A DNA stretch of 64,000 bases, from NCBI RefSeq assembly GCF_901875635.1, contig NZ_CABFMN010000091.1, forward strand, positions 4,954 to 68,953. The letters run 5' to 3'. A model generated the notes under the pieces. It was not told the DNA's origin, searched no databases, and saw nothing but the letters and a program-made list of their open reading frames with translations. The translations under genes were made by a program, and so were the position numbers. Shown piece by piece: positions 21,212 through 32,379 of the stretch. Every line of letters begins with the position of its first letter. The stretch's first letter is position 1. The DNA is from Xylophilus ampelinus (GTDB lineage Bacteria > Pseudomonadota > Gammaproteobacteria > Burkholderiales > Burkholderiaceae_C).

Positions 21212-21239
21212 GCCTCAACACCACGGGAGGTCCGACACC

Positions 21240-22532
21240 TTGGCCATCCTGCAACAGATCATCGACCGGCGGCTTTCGGGCAAGAACAAGTCCATCGGCA
21301 ACCGCGAGCGCTTCCTGAGGCGCTACCGCGGCCAGATCCGCGACGCGGTGCGCAAGGCCGTGAGCGGCCGCAACATCCGCGAACTGGAGCAGGGCGAGGA
21401 CGTCACGCTGCCCCGACGCGACGTGTCCGAGCCCACCTTCGGCCACGCGGCCGGCGGCAACCGCGAGTACGTGCACCCGGGCAACCAGGAGTTCGTGAAG
21501 GGCGACCGCATCGAGCGCCCCAAGGGCCAGGCCGGCGGCGGCTCCGGCAGCGGCGAGGCCGGTGACGGCGGCGAGGGCGAGGACGATTTCGTCTTCCGCC
21601 TCACGCGCGAGGAGTTCATGCAGGTCTTCTTCGAGGATCTCGCGCTCCCCCATCTGGTGCGTACGCAGCTCGCCGAGGTGCCCGAGTGGAAGAGCCACCG
21701 TGCCGGCTTCACCAGCGACGGCACACCCAACAACCTGCACGTGGTGCGCTCGATGCGCGGTGCCCTCGCCCGGCGCATCGCGCTGGGCGGCGACGCGCGC
21801 AAGGAACTGCGCCGCCTGGAAGCCCACCTGCTGCAGCTGCGAGCGCATCCGGACGCCGCATCGGCGCTGATCCAGAAGGAGATCCGCGATACCGAACTGC
21901 AGATCGAGGAGCTCAAGCGCACGGCCCGCCATGTGCCCTACATCGACCCCATCGACCTGCGCTACCGCAACCGCGTGCGCACACCGGTGCCCAGCGCCAA
22001 GGCCGTGATGTTCTGCCTCATGGACGTCTCGGGCTCGATGGACGAGGCGCGCAAGGACATGTCCAAGCGCTTCTTCATGCTGCTGTACCTCTTCCTCACG
22101 CGGCACTACGAGAAGATCGACCTGGTCTTCCTGCGCCACCACACGCAGGCGCAGGAAGTGAGCGAGGACGAGTTCTTCCACGCCACCGAAACCGGCGGCA
22201 CCGTGGTGTCGAGCGCGCTGGTGCTGATGCGCGACATCATCCGCGCCCGCTACCCCAGCGGCGAATGGAACATCTACGGCGCCCAGGCCAGCGACGGCGA
22301 CAACTGGCACCAGGACAGCGGCCGCTGCCGCGAGCTGCTCGACGAGACCATCCTCCCCGCCTGCCGCTACTACGCCTACGTGCAGGTCGCCGAGGCGGAG
22401 CAGAACTTGTGGCAGGAGTACACGCAGCTGGCCGGCATGCGCCCCAACTTCGCCATGCGCAAGGTGTCGAGCGCGCAGGACATCTACCCCGTCTTCCGCG
22501 ACCTGTTCAAGAAGGAAGGTGTTCCCGCATGA
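21240..22532 (+). CDS. yeaH: YeaH/YhbH family (DUF444) VWA-like protein
   Basis: This is a 430-residue DUF444 protein, the standard partner of PrkA. The N-terminus (ILQQIIDRRLSGKNKSIGNRERFLRRYR) is typical. The middle has a Gly-rich linker (~98-112). The C-terminal half is a von Willebrand A-like fold with a MIDAS-type DVSGS motif (FCLMDVSGSMDEARKDMSKRFFMLLYLFL). The start is a TTG at 21240, supported by GGGAGG 9 nt upstream and by the family N-terminus. Its stop overlaps the spoVR start (ATGA). Its biochemical role is not established; co-occurrence with PrkA and SpoVR is widespread. Confidence 0.94.
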   Translation: MAILQQIIDRRLSGKNKSIGNRERFLRRYRGQIRDAVRKAVSGRNIRELEQGEDVTLPRRDVSEPTFGHAAGGNREYVHPGNQEFVKGDRIERPKGQAGGGSGSGEAGDGGEGEDDFVFRLTREEFMQVFFEDLALPHLVRTQLAEVPEWKSHRAGFTSDGTPNNLHVVRSMRGALARRIALGGDARKELRRLEAHLLQLRAHPDAASALIQKEIRDTELQIEELKRTARHVPYIDPIDLRYRNRVRTPVPSAKAVMFCLMDVSGSMDEARKDMSKRFFMLLYLFLTRHYEKIDLVFLRHHTQAQEVSEDEFFHATETGGTVVSSALVLMRDIIRARYPSGEWNIYGAQASDGDNWHQDSGRCRELLDETILPACRYYAYVQVAEAEQNLWQEYTQLAGMRPNFAMRKVSSAQDIYPVFRDLFKKEGVPA

Positions 22533-24064
22533 CCGAGCTTGCCGCCCCCGTCTTCGAGCGCGAAGCGCAGCGCCTGCCCAGTCCCTCGGATTGGAGCTTC
22601 GACCTGATCGAGACCTACCACGGCGAGATCGCGAAGACCGCCAAGGCCTACGGGCTGGACACCTACCCCAACCAGCTCGAGATCATCACCGCCGAGCAAA
22701 TGATGGACGCCTACGCCAGCGTGGGCATGCCGGTCATCTACCGCCACTGGTCCTACGGCAAGCAGTTCATCAGCACCGAGAAGAACTACCGCCGCGGCCA
22801 CATGGGCCTGGCCTACGAGATCGTCATCAACTCCGACCCGTGCATCTCCTACCTGATGGAGGAGAACACGATGGCGATGCAGGCGTTGGTGATCGCGCAT
22901 GCAGCCTACGGCCACAACAGCTTCTTCAAGGGCAACTACCTGTTCCGCATGTGGACCGACGCGTCGTCGATCATCGACTACCTCGTCTATGCGCGGAACT
23001 ACATCGCCGAATGCGAGGAGCGCCACGGCGTCGACACGGTCGAGGAACTGCTCGACTCCTGCCATGCGCTGATGAACTACGGCGTGGACCGGTACCGCCG
23101 GCCGCAGAAGCGCTCGCTGGCCCAGGAGATCGCACGGCGCGAAGAGCGCGAGCGGCACCTGCAGCAGCAGGTGAACGACCTGTGGCGCACCGTGCCGCGC
23201 GGCAACATGGCTGCGGCCGAGGCCACCGGCGCCAAGCGCTTCCCACCCGAGCCGCAGGAGAACCTGCTGTACTTCATCGAGAAGAACGCCGCGCTGCTGG
23301 AGCCCTGGCAGCGCGAGGTGGTGCGCATCGTGCGCAAGATCGCGCAGTACTTCTACCCGCAGCGGCAGACGCAGGTCATGAACGAGGGCTGGGCCACGTT
23401 CTGGCACTACACGCTGCTCAACACCTTGTACGACCGTGGACTGCTGGCCGACGGCTTCATGATGGAGTGGCTGTCCTCGCACACCGCGGTGGTGTTCCAG
23501 CCGCCGGTGGGCCACCGCGCCTACAGCGGCATCAACCCCTATGCGCTGGGCTTCGCGATGTACACCGACCTGCGCCGCATCTGCGAGAAACCGACCGAGG
23601 AAGACCGCCGCTGGTTCCCTGACATCGCCGGCAGCCCCTGGCTGAAGACGCTCGACTACGCGATGCGCAACTTCAAGGACGAGAGCTTCGTCGGTCAGTT
23701 CCTCAGCCCCAAGGTGATGCGCGACTTCCGCCTGTTCGCGATCCGCGACGACGAGGACGAATCCGAGCTTGAGGTGTCGGCCATCCACGACGACGGCGGC
23801 TATCGCGCGCTGCGCGAGTCGCTCTCGCGCCAGTACGACATCGGCAACCGCGAGCCCGACATCCAGGTGTGGAACGTGGACCTGCGCGGCGACCGCTCGC
23901 TGACCTTGCGTCACACGCAGCGGCACAACCGCCCGCTGCACGACGACACGCCCGAGGTGCTCAAGCACGTCGCCCGACTGTGGGGCTTCGACGTTCACCT
24001 CGAAAGCGTCGACGGCCAGGGCCGTACGAGCTACCGCAAGACGGTCAGCCCCAAGCGCGGCTGA
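22529..24064 (+). CDS. spoVR: SpoVR family protein (YcgB)
   Basis: This is a 511-residue SpoVR/YcgB protein, the same length as E. coli YcgB. It starts MTELAAPVFEREAQRLPSPSDWSFDLIETYHGEI. Conserved His/Glu-rich phrases follow, such as YRHWSYGKQF, IAHAAYGHNSFFKGN, NEGWATFWHYTLLN and HRAYSGINPYALGF, which look like metal-binding sites. The family is named after a Bacillus spore-cortex gene, but its molecular role is unknown, and no sporulation is implied here. It overlaps yeaH by 4 nt and completes the prkA-yeaH-spoVR operon, usually linked to stationary phase or starvation. Confidence 0.95.
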   Translation: MTELAAPVFEREAQRLPSPSDWSFDLIETYHGEIAKTAKAYGLDTYPNQLEIITAEQMMDAYASVGMPVIYRHWSYGKQFISTEKNYRRGHMGLAYEIVINSDPCISYLMEENTMAMQALVIAHAAYGHNSFFKGNYLFRMWTDASSIIDYLVYARNYIAECEERHGVDTVEELLDSCHALMNYGVDRYRRPQKRSLAQEIARREERERHLQQQVNDLWRTVPRGNMAAAEATGAKRFPPEPQENLLYFIEKNAALLEPWQREVVRIVRKIAQYFYPQRQTQVMNEGWATFWHYTLLNTLYDRGLLADGFMMEWLSSHTAVVFQPPVGHRAYSGINPYALGFAMYTDLRRICEKPTEEDRRWFPDIAGSPWLKTLDYAMRNFKDESFVGQFLSPKVMRDFRLFAIRDDEDESELEVSAIHDDGGYRALRESLSRQYDIGNREPDIQVWNVDLRGDRSLTLRHTQRHNRPLHDDTPEVLKHVARLWGFDVHLESVDGQGRTSYRKTVSPKRG

Positions 24065-24085
24065 ATCGCCCGGTGCCCGCGCCCG

Positions 24086-24460
24086 TCAGGGGCCGGGTCT
24101 GCGCGTGGGGCGAAGCGGCCGGGGCGGCAGCAGCGGGCCTTGCGCTGCGGCGATGTGCTTTTCACCGGCCAACAGGCGCACCATGCGCTGCACCCGCTGG
24201 CCAGCCACCTGCGTATGGGCCACCAGCGTGCGCCATTCTTCCAGCAGCACGGCGGGCGAGGAATCGTGCGAGGTGCGCAGCAAGGTCTGGGAAACGTCGA
24301 CCAGCGCCGCCGCGGCCGCCAGGCCTGCGGTCAGCGCCTCATGGGCCGGCGCGCCCTGCTGGATGCCTGACGGCGTGCCGCTCACGGTGCGCGCCAGCAC
24401 GCTCTCGATGGCGAGCAGCGCGCGTTCGAGCGCGGCACGTTCGGAAGGTGGCAAGGGCAT
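24086..24460 (-). CDS. Hypothetical helical protein, 124 residues
   Basis: This small predicted protein, about 124 residues and rich in Ala and Leu, reads as amphipathic helices with a Pro/Arg-rich C-terminus (PLLPPRPLRPTRRPGP). No signal peptide, membrane segment or known motif is visible, and no family is recognised. The overlapping plus-strand frame (24105-24467) has Ser/Arg-rich composition typical of a shadow. The ribosome site is weak. It is convergent with spoVR and upstream of nothing obvious. Confidence 0.5.
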   Translation of the reverse strand: MPLPPSERAALERALLAIESVLARTVSGTPSGIQQGAPAHEALTAGLAAAAALVDVSQTLLRTSHDSSPAVLLEEWRTLVAHTQVAGQRVQRMVRLLAGEKHIAAAQGPLLPPRPLRPTRRPGP

Positions 24461-24575
24461 GGGGTGAGCGGAAATGCAGTCCCCGCCGTGGGCGCTCGGC
24501 CAGGATCTGATTCCCGCATTTTGACACCTTTGGACACATTAGTTTCCAAATAAGTCACACTTCAGCCGGGTGCGT

Positions 24576-25229
24576 TCACACCCTCGGATCGCCCAGGCGT
24601 GCGCGCTCGTCCAGCGCCCGTTGCCGCACATGGCAGCCCTCGAGGTGATCGTTGACCAGGCCCATCGCCTGCATGAAGGCGTAGACCGTGGTCGGCCCCA
24701 CGAAGCTCCAGCCGCGCTTCTTGAGGTCCTTGGACATCGCGACGGACTCCGGCGAGGTGGTGGCCGCCTGCAGGGCAGCCAGCGTCATGCGCTTCGGGCG
24801 GCTCGCCCGTCCGGGCTCGAAGCCCCAGGCGTAGCGCGCCAGCGAGCCGAACTCCTCGCGCAGCTTCAACACCTGCTTCGCGTTGTTGATCGCCGATTCG
24901 ATTTTGCCCCGGTGGCGCACGATGCCCGCATCGCCAAGCAGCCGCGCCACGTCCTTCTCGCCGAAGCGCGCCATGCGCTCGGCGTCGAAGTTCGCGAAGC
25001 CGGCGCGGAAGGCTTCGCGTTTGTTGAGGATGGTGAGCCAGCTGAGGCCCGACTGGAAACCCTCGAGGCAGAGTTTCTCGAACAGGCGCCGCTCATCGGT
25101 GACGGGGAAGCCCCATTCGTGGTCGTGGTAGTGCCGGTACGCCGGCGACGCGGCACACCAGCGGCAGCGCCACGCACCGTCCTCGCCCGCCAGCAGTCCC
25201 TCAGGCGGTGCAGCGTCGGCCCGGCTCAT
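24576..25229 (-). CDS. tag: DNA-3-methyladenine glycosylase I
   Basis: Tag removes 3-methyladenine from alkylated DNA, the first step of base-excision repair. The 217-residue product has the zinc Cys/His pattern (CRWC near 22-25, and the C-terminal DHLEGCHVR), the [20 protein letters not shown] motif and the base-pocket phrase [18 protein letters not shown]. It is ~30 residues longer than E. coli Tag, mostly at the N-terminus. The ATG at 25229 overlaps the stop of the upstream enolase-superfamily gene (ATGA), so expression is probably coupled although the functions are unrelated. Confidence 0.95.
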   Translation of the reverse strand: MSRADAAPPEGLLAGEDGAWRCRWCAASPAYRHYHDHEWGFPVTDERRLFEKLCLEGFQSGLSWLTILNKREAFRAGFANFDAERMARFGEKDVARLLGDAGIVRHRGKIESAINNAKQVLKLREEFGSLARYAWGFEPGRASRPKRMTLAALQAATTSPESVAMSKDLKKRGWSFVGPTTVYAFMQAMGLVNDHLEGCHVRQRALDERARLGDPRV

Positions 25230-26350
25230 GCGGTCCCCCGGCGGTACTGCGCCCACGCCGCCTCGGTCGGCGTGGTGCCGGCGCCGGGCCGCTGCGGCAG
25301 GCGGAAGTGGCCGTCGACCACCTCGGCCGGCTCGGTGAAGCAATCCTTGATCCACGGGATGTACTCCAGCACCTCGCAGGCAGGATGCGCATAGCTCAGG
25401 TGCACGTGCACCTGGCTCATGTCGCCCGCATGCGGCGCCACCGGCAGGCGGAAGGCATGCGCAGCCTCGCACACCTGGATCACCTCGGTGAGGCCCCCCA
25501 TGCGCGTGCAGTCGGGCTGCACCCAGTGGATCGCCTGCTGCGCGAAGAATTCGCTGAAGGCGTCGGCCGTGTAAAGCTGCTCGCCCAGCGCGACGGGGAT
25601 GTGCGTACTGCGCGCAAGCTGCGCATGGCCCTTCACGTCGTCGTGCCACAGCGGCTCTTCGAACCAGAAGACGTCATGCGGTGCCGCACCGCGGCAGAAG
25701 CGCAGGCAGCTCGCCAGGTCCCACTTGCCGTTGCCATCGACGGCCAGCGTCACGTCGGGGCCGATGGCCCCGCGCACGGCGGCCAGGCGACGCAGGTCGC
25801 GCTCGACGGTGGAGCCGACCTTGATCTTGATGCCAGTGAAGCCCTGCTCCACCGCGCGCTGCGCGCCTTCGACCAGCTTGTCGTCGGCGATGCTGAGCCA
25901 GCCGATGTCGGTGTTGTAGGCCCGAACGCGCTCGCGCACCTGGCCGCCGAGCAGCTTCCACAGCGGCACGCCGGCGGCCTTGGCCTTCAGGTCCCACAGG
26001 GCCACGTCGATGGCCGCCAGCGAGAGCGTCGTGATGCCCGCGCGCCCAATCCACTGGAGCGCCGGATCACGCGCCAGCTTTCGCCACAGGCGGTGCACGT
26101 CGTTCGCGTCCTCGCCCACCAGCAGCGGTGCGTGGCAGGTCTCGATGCAGCGCGTGATGAGCTGGTCGCTCGGCAGGTGCGCATGTGTGCCGGTGAAGCC
26201 GTATCCCGACAGGCCGTCCTCGGTGTCGATCTTCGCGCCCACCACGCCCCAATGCGTGATGGTGTGCGTGCTGTCGGCGATCTGCGAACCCGTGACAGGC
26301 ACGTGCAGGATAAAGGGTGTGACCGAGCGGATCTTCAAGTGCGTCTCCAT
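25226..26350 (-). CDS. Mandelate racemase / muconate lactonizing family enzyme (probable sugar-acid dehydratase)
   Basis: This is a 374-residue enolase-superfamily enzyme. The catalytic set is complete: KxK (K175, K177 in GIKIKVG), metal ligands D205 (VDGNGKWD), E231 (FEEPLW) and E257 (LGEQLY), D280 and H307 (PHAGD). This arrangement fits the mandelate-racemase subgroup, which abstracts a proton alpha to a carboxylate; many members are acid-sugar dehydratases. The exact substrate cannot be read off. The start [12 protein letters not shown] was chosen from the family; a longer frame (to 26407) would run into the neighbouring gene. It overlaps tag by 4 nt. Confidence 0.88.
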   Translation of the reverse strand: METHLKIRSVTPFILHVPVTGSQIADSTHTITHWGVVGAKIDTEDGLSGYGFTGTHAHLPSDQLITRCIETCHAPLLVGEDANDVHRLWRKLARDPALQWIGRAGITTLSLAAIDVALWDLKAKAAGVPLWKLLGGQVRERVRAYNTDIGWLSIADDKLVEGAQRAVEQGFTGIKIKVGSTVERDLRRLAAVRGAIGPDVTLAVDGNGKWDLASCLRFCRGAAPHDVFWFEEPLWHDDVKGHAQLARSTHIPVALGEQLYTADAFSEFFAQQAIHWVQPDCTRMGGLTEVIQVCEAAHAFRLPVAPHAGDMSQVHVHLSYAHPACEVLEYIPWIKDCFTEPAEVVDGHFRLPQRPGAGTTPTEAAWAQYRRGTA

Positions 26351-26351
26351 C

Positions 26352-26380
26352 GCTATGTTTTGATAGTTTCCAGCGCCCTG
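26352..26380. repeat. Degenerate copy of the dispersed repeat
   Basis: GCTATGTTTTGATAG followed by TTTCCAGCGCCC resembles the first half of the repeat at 60304 (GCTATTGAATTCATAGC, then CCAGCGCCC). It fills the 31-bp gap between two minus-strand genes and looks like a decayed copy. Confidence 0.45.
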
Positions 26381-26381
26381 G

Positions 26382-28502
26382 CTAGCCGGCCACCGGACGG
26401 ACGTCAATGTGCCCAGGCGGCAGCCCCTTCATGCGCCGGGCCCACATGGCTTCATAGGCCGCCTCCATGTGCCTGGTGAAACGCGTGCCATCGAACACGC
26501 CACTGCTCTCGCGCTTGACCCAGAGGTCGGCACGCACGGCCGCGAGCAACCCCGGTTCCTGCGCAAACGCCAGCGCTCGCGCCTCGTAGTCCGCCATGGA
26601 GTGGACAACCAGCTGCTCCTCCAGACCCATGGCAGTCAGCAGGCTGGCCGCCACCCGCGATGCGAAGGTGCGCCCGGCGAACGTCAGCACGGGCAGGCCG
26701 GCGCGCAGCGCATCGCTGCAGGTGGTATGCGCGTTGTAGTGGAAGGTGTCGAGGAACAGATCGGCCAGGGCCTGGCGTGCCACATAGGTGGCGTAGCCCG
26801 TGCGGGGCGCCCAGACGATCCGCTGCGGGTCGATGCCGAGCTCGCGTGCCGCCTTGGCCAATGCCGGTCGGGCGCCAGGATGCCCCTCCAGCAGCCACAG
26901 CACGCTGCCCGGCACGGCGGCCAGCAAGCGCATCCAGACGGCGAACACGTCGGGCGTGATCTTGTGCGTGTTGTTGAAGCAGGCGAAAACGAAGCCGCGC
27001 TCGGGCAGCCCGGCCTGCGCGCGCGTCAGTGGCTGTGCGCCGGCGGTCAGGTCGGGGTACAGGTCATCGTTGCAGAAGTAGCTGCCGGGGAGTCGAACGA
27101 CCTGTTCGCTGTAATGCGCGGCGTCGGCCGTGGGAATGACCACCGCATCGGCCAGGATGTAGTCGATGAACTCCGCGCCCATGGAGGCCGGAAAGCCCAT
27201 GAAATTGACCTGCAGCGGGGCCAGGCGGCGGACGAACAGGCCAGATCGAGCGCCCTCGGTGAAACCGTTGAGGTCGATGGCGATGTCAATGCCTGCCTCG
27301 CGGGCGCGGGCAACGATCTGGGCGTCGTCGAGATTGCCCGCATCGATGAAGTGCTCGAAAGCGTTCTTAACCCGCAGTCCCTGTGGATCGGAGATCGGAG
27401 GCCCGAAGGAAAAGCCAAAGGTCTCGATCCGAGTTCGGTCGTGGCACTCGAGCATGCGCGCGATGATCAGTGCCATCGGGTGCGCGCGGAAAAACGAGCT
27501 GAAGTAACCCACCCGCAATCGTCTTCCGACGGCAGGAATCTCGAAGACAGGCGGTGTGCCGGGGTCCACCGTCGCTACCAGATCCTGCGCGTGACGTCGG
27601 GCACACGCGAGAAGGGTGGCCGAGTCGGCTGGCGTCGGCAGCAGCGCAAACGGTTCTGCCACAGCTTCGCCACGGCGCACCCGCACGCAGCACTCCTCGA
27701 GCAACGCATCGACGCCCTCCCAGCGACATGCACTCATGCGCTCGTGCAGCCAGTAGCCGAACGCTGGTGTCTCGGGGGCCGGCACGGCGGCCAGCCGGGC
27801 GAGGGCCGCAGCGGCTGCGTCGGCGCGTCCGGCGCGATCGAGCAGCGCGATCTGGTTCATGGCGATGTCCACGTCCTGTGGCGCCAGGGTGGCGCCTCGG
27901 GCAACGCTCGCCACCGCTTCATCGATCCGGCCGAGATCGGCCAGTGCCATCGCCCGCTCCGACCAACAGCGCGCCAGTTGCGGCTGCAAGGCCAGCGCAC
28001 GGTCGAAATGAACCAGCGCACGTCCGGCCTGCTGCATCGCCATCAGGCTGCTGCCCAGGTTCAGCTGCAGTTCGGGCGCCCGATCGTTCAAGCGTTCGGC
28101 ACGCTCGAACGCCGCCAGCGCCAGCGCGTGTTTGCCCAGTGCACTGTGGGCCACGCCGATCTCGTGGTGGGCTTCGAAGAATTCACCGGCCTCGCGCATG
28201 GCGCGCTCGAAACAGGCGATGGCTTCGCCGGCTGCCCCGCGCTGCAAGCGCACGCGCCCCAGGTAGAAATGCGCCTCCGGCGAGCAACCCGGCAGCGCCA
28301 CGGCCTGCGAGAGGTACCGCTCGCACCCGGCCATGTCCCCGCGGTTGCCGCAGATGAACGCCAGCAGTTCGAAGACGCGGGCAGGCGCCGGAGGCCGGGC
28401 CGCGATCTCGCGCAGCAAGACCTCCGACTGGTCGGCGCGACCGGCGCGGAAGAGTTGTTCGGCCTGATGCAGTCGGCCGCCTGTCATGGTGCCCCCGGTC
28501 AT
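26382..28502 (-). CDS. TPR-containing O-GlcNAc-transferase-like glycosyltransferase (GT41)
   Basis: This protein of ~706 residues has an N-terminal TPR superhelix (~10-260, repeats such as [20 protein letters not shown] and [21 protein letters not shown]). A C-terminal GT41/SPINDLY catalytic region (~300-700) carries [43 protein letters not shown] and [38 protein letters not shown]. These mirror UDP-GlcNAc-binding segments of protein O-GlcNAc transferase. It is likely to glycosylate proteins (flagellin is a common target in this order, by inference). Starts are possible at 28526 (GTG, overlapping aroQ), 28502 and 28487; 28502 is used. Confidence 0.87.
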   Translation of the reverse strand: MTGGTMTGGRLHQAEQLFRAGRADQSEVLLREIAARPPAPARVFELLAFICGNRGDMAGCERYLSQAVALPGCSPEAHFYLGRVRLQRGAAGEAIACFERAMREAGEFFEAHHEIGVAHSALGKHALALAAFERAERLNDRAPELQLNLGSSLMAMQQAGRALVHFDRALALQPQLARCWSERAMALADLGRIDEAVASVARGATLAPQDVDIAMNQIALLDRAGRADAAAAALARLAAVPAPETPAFGYWLHERMSACRWEGVDALLEECCVRVRRGEAVAEPFALLPTPADSATLLACARRHAQDLVATVDPGTPPVFEIPAVGRRLRVGYFSSFFRAHPMALIIARMLECHDRTRIETFGFSFGPPISDPQGLRVKNAFEHFIDAGNLDDAQIVARAREAGIDIAIDLNGFTEGARSGLFVRRLAPLQVNFMGFPASMGAEFIDYILADAVVIPTADAAHYSEQVVRLPGSYFCNDDLYPDLTAGAQPLTRAQAGLPERGFVFACFNNTHKITPDVFAVWMRLLAAVPGSVLWLLEGHPGARPALAKAARELGIDPQRIVWAPRTGYATYVARQALADLFLDTFHYNAHTTCSDALRAGLPVLTFAGRTFASRVAASLLTAMGLEEQLVVHSMADYEARALAFAQEPGLLAAVRADLWVKRESSGVFDGTRFTRHMEAAYEAMWARRMKGLPPGHIDVRPVAG

Positions 28503-28518
28503 GCGCAGACCCCGCGTG

Positions 28519-28968
28519 TCACGCACTCATCCGCACCAGCGCCTCGATCGCCAGCGGGTAGCCTTTCACGCCGAGCCCGACGATGATGCCGCGCGCCGCC
28601 GGCGAGATGTACGAGTGATGGCGAAAGGATTCGCGCGCATGCACGTTGGAAATGTGCAGTTCGATCAGCGGCACGCTCGCGCCCTTGATGGCGTCGTGCA
28701 GCGCGATCGAGGTGTGGGTGTAGGCGCCCGGGTTCATCACCACACCGAGCATCGTGCCCGCCGCCACCTCGCGGCCGGCCTCGTGGATCCAGTCGATGAG
28801 CTGGCCTTCCCAGTTGGACTGGCGACACTCGACCTCCACGCCCAGCCGCGTGCCTGCCTCCTGGCACATGCGCTCGACGTCGGCCAGGGTCTCGTGGCCG
28901 TACTGCGCGGGCTCGCGCGTGCCGAGCAGGTTGAGGTTGGGGCCGTTGAGGACGAGGATCTTTTTCAT
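28519..28968 (-). CDS. aroQ: 3-dehydroquinate dehydratase, type II
   Basis: AroQ converts 3-dehydroquinate to 3-dehydroshikimate in the shikimate pathway. The 149-residue product is the usual length of the dodecameric type II enzyme. It has [17 protein letters not shown] with the flexible-lid Arg18 and catalytic Tyr23, NPGAYTHTS, and the substrate-binding [20 protein letters not shown]. It is the first gene of a minus-strand run, leading into the GT41 gene with little or no gap, and is divergent from frmR. Confidence 0.97.
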   Translation of the reverse strand: MKKILVLNGPNLNLLGTREPAQYGHETLADVERMCQEAGTRLGVEVECRQSNWEGQLIDWIHEAGREVAAGTMLGVVMNPGAYTHTSIALHDAIKGASVPLIELHISNVHARESFRHHSYISPAARGIIVGLGVKGYPLAIEALVRMSA

Positions 28969-28976
28969 GCGAGTGA

Positions 28977-30467
<1,491 letters not shown>

Positions 30468-30486
30468 TGGCGCACACTCGGCACCC

Positions 30487-31428
30487 ATGACCGCCGCCCC
30501 CGCCATCGCCCCCTCGCTCGGCAGCCTGCACCGCGTGCGCGCCGGCGTGCTCGACGTCGCCTTCTGCGAGAGCGGGCCGGCCGACGGCACGCCGGTGCTG
30601 CTGATGCACGGCTTTCCCTATGACGTGCATGCGTACGCCGAGGTGGCGCCGCGGCTGGCGGCACAGGGTTGCCGCGTCATCGTGCCCTTCCTGCGCGGCT
30701 ACGGGCCGACCAGCTTTGTCGACGCGGCCACGCCGCGCTCGGGCGAGCAGGCGGCGCTGGGTGCCGACCTGCTCGCGCTGCTCGATGCACTGGCGCTTCC
30801 GCGCGCCGTGCTGGCCGGCTATGACTGGGGCGGGAGGGCCTGCTGCATCGTCGCGGCGCTGTGGCCCGAGCGCTGCGCGGGCCTGGTCTCGCTGAACAGC
30901 TACAACATCCAGCACATCGCCTCGGCGATGACGCCGGCAGCGCCCGAGAACGAGCTGCGCCTCTGGTACCAGTACTACTTCCACGGCGAGCGCGGCCGCG
31001 CCGGGCTCCAGGCCCATCGCGCCGAGCTGTGCGAGCTGCTGTGGCGCCTGTGGTCGCCCACCTGGCGCTTCGACGAGGCGACCTATGCGCGCACCGCGTG
31101 CGCCTTCGACAACCCCGACTTCGTGGATGTCGTCATCCACTCCTATCGCCACCGTTACGGCCTGGTGCCCGGTGATCCGGCCGTCGCCGGCATCGAGGCG
31201 CAACTGGCGCTGCAGCCGCCGATCACCGTGCCGGCCATCACCCTCGATGGTGCCGACGATGGCGTGATGCCCATCGGCGGCAGCGCGGCGCACGCCCACC
31301 ACTTCACCGGCCCGCACGTGCACCGCGTGGTGCCCGGCGCCGGCCACAACCTGCCGCAGGAGCAGCCCGAGGCCTTCGCCCGGGCCGCGCTCGACCTGCT
31401 GCGGCCCGAGACCCTCGACCTGCCATGA
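30487..31428 (+). CDS. Alpha/beta hydrolase with Asp nucleophile (epoxide hydrolase/dehalogenase-like)
   Basis: This is a 313-residue alpha/beta-hydrolase. The nucleophile elbow GYDWGG has Asp113 instead of Ser, with the oxyanion HGFP (41-44), a later acidic DGADDG and the catalytic His in GAGHNLPQEQ. An Asp nucleophile is typical of epoxide hydrolases and haloalkane dehalogenases and not of esterases, so it is not a second FghA. It lies between frmA and fghA with a 19-nt gap upstream and a 4-nt overlap (ATGA) with fghA. This suggests co-regulation by formaldehyde; its substrate is unknown. Confidence 0.88.
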   Translation: MTAAPAIAPSLGSLHRVRAGVLDVAFCESGPADGTPVLLMHGFPYDVHAYAEVAPRLAAQGCRVIVPFLRGYGPTSFVDAATPRSGEQAALGADLLALLDALALPRAVLAGYDWGGRACCIVAALWPERCAGLVSLNSYNIQHIASAMTPAAPENELRLWYQYYFHGERGRAGLQAHRAELCELLWRLWSPTWRFDEATYARTACAFDNPDFVDVVIHSYRHRYGLVPGDPAVAGIEAQLALQPPITVPAITLDGADDGVMPIGGSAAHAHHFTGPHVHRVVPGAGHNLPQEQPEAFARAALDLLRPETLDLP

Positions 31429-32309
31429 GCGATACCGCCGCCTCCTTCCAGACAATCTCGTCGCACGCCTGTTTCGGCGGCACGCAGCATTTCTTCTCGC
31501 ACGATTCGCGCGAGATCGGCTTGCCGATGCGCTTCTCGGTCTACCTGCCGCCGCAGGCGCAGCAAGGCCCGGTGCCCGCATTGCTCTTTCTGGCCGGCCT
31601 GACCTGCAACGAAGAGACCTTCATGATCAAGGCCGGCGCGCAGCGGCTGGCGGCCGAGCATGGCATCGCCCTCGTCGCGCCCGACACCAGCCCACGCGGC
31701 CCCGCGGTCGAGCAACTGCCCGGCGCCACCGAGAGCTGGGATTTCGGCGTCGCCGCCGGCTTCTACCTCGACGCCACCGCAGAACCCTGGGCCACGCACT
31801 TCCGCATGGAAAGCTGGATCGTGCAGGAGCTGCTCCCGCTGCTGGTGCAGCATTTGCCGATCGATGGTCAGCAGGTCGGCCTGTTCGGTCACTCGATGGG
31901 CGGGCATGGCGCGTTGACGCTGGCGCTGCGGCATCCGGGGCGCTTCCGCTCCCTCTCGGCCTTCGCGCCCATCTGCGCACCCAGCGAGTGCCCGTGGGGC
32001 GAGAAGGCCTTCGGCCGCTACTTCGGCACCTCGGAAGACGCCCGCGCCCAGTGGCTGGCGCACGACGCCACGGCACTCATGCAGTCGCAGACGGCCGCAC
32101 CCTACCCCGATGGCATCCTGGTCGACCAGGGCCTGGCCGACAAGTTCCTGGCCGATCAGCTGTACCCGGAGCGCCTCGAAGCCGCATGCGCCGCCGCGGG
32201 CCAGACGCTCACGCTGCGCCGCCATCCCGGCTACGACCATGGCTACTACTTCATCCAGAGCTTCATGGCGGACCACTTCGCGCACCACGCGCGCATGCTG
32301 TGCCGCTGA
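31425..32309 (+). CDS. fghA: S-formylglutathione hydrolase
   Basis: FghA hydrolyses S-formylglutathione to formate and glutathione, completing formaldehyde detoxification. The 294-residue esterase-D-family product has the oxyanion region LLFLAGLTCNEETFMIKAGAQRLAAEHGI. The nucleophile elbow is GHSMGGHGALTLALRHP. The DQGLADKFLADQLYPE acidic segment and the terminal His in YDHGYYFIQSFMADH complete the triad. The start overlaps the hydrolase stop (ATGA). A dispersed repeat with a terminator-like hairpin follows at once. Confidence 0.97.
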   Translation: MSDTAASFQTISSHACFGGTQHFFSHDSREIGLPMRFSVYLPPQAQQGPVPALLFLAGLTCNEETFMIKAGAQRLAAEHGIALVAPDTSPRGPAVEQLPGATESWDFGVAAGFYLDATAEPWATHFRMESWIVQELLPLLVQHLPIDGQQVGLFGHSMGGHGALTLALRHPGRFRSLSAFAPICAPSECPWGEKAFGRYFGTSEDARAQWLAHDATALMQSQTAAPYPDGILVDQGLADKFLADQLYPERLEAACAAAGQTLTLRRHPGYDHGYYFIQSFMADHFAHHARMLCR

Positions 32310-32311
32310 TT

Positions 32312-32369
32312 GCTATCGATTTCATAGCTACTCGCGCCCGCCGGACGGGCGCTGCGGGCACTTTTTGCT
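32312..32369 (+). repeat. Dispersed repeat, copy B, terminator-like
   Basis: GCTAT (32312-32316)/ATAGC (32324-32328) is followed by GCGCCCG (32334-32340) and CGGGCGC (32346-32352) and then GGGCACTTTTTGC. The GC hairpin followed by five T could act as an intrinsic terminator for the frm operon. It starts 2 nt after the fghA stop. Confidence 0.8.
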
Positions 32370-32379
32370 TGTGAATCGC

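Noticed and set aside
24105..24467. A plus-strand gene opposite the 124-residue hypothetical protein
   Set aside because: Its Ser/Arg/Cys-rich translation looks like a shadow; the minus-strand frame has a normal helical composition.
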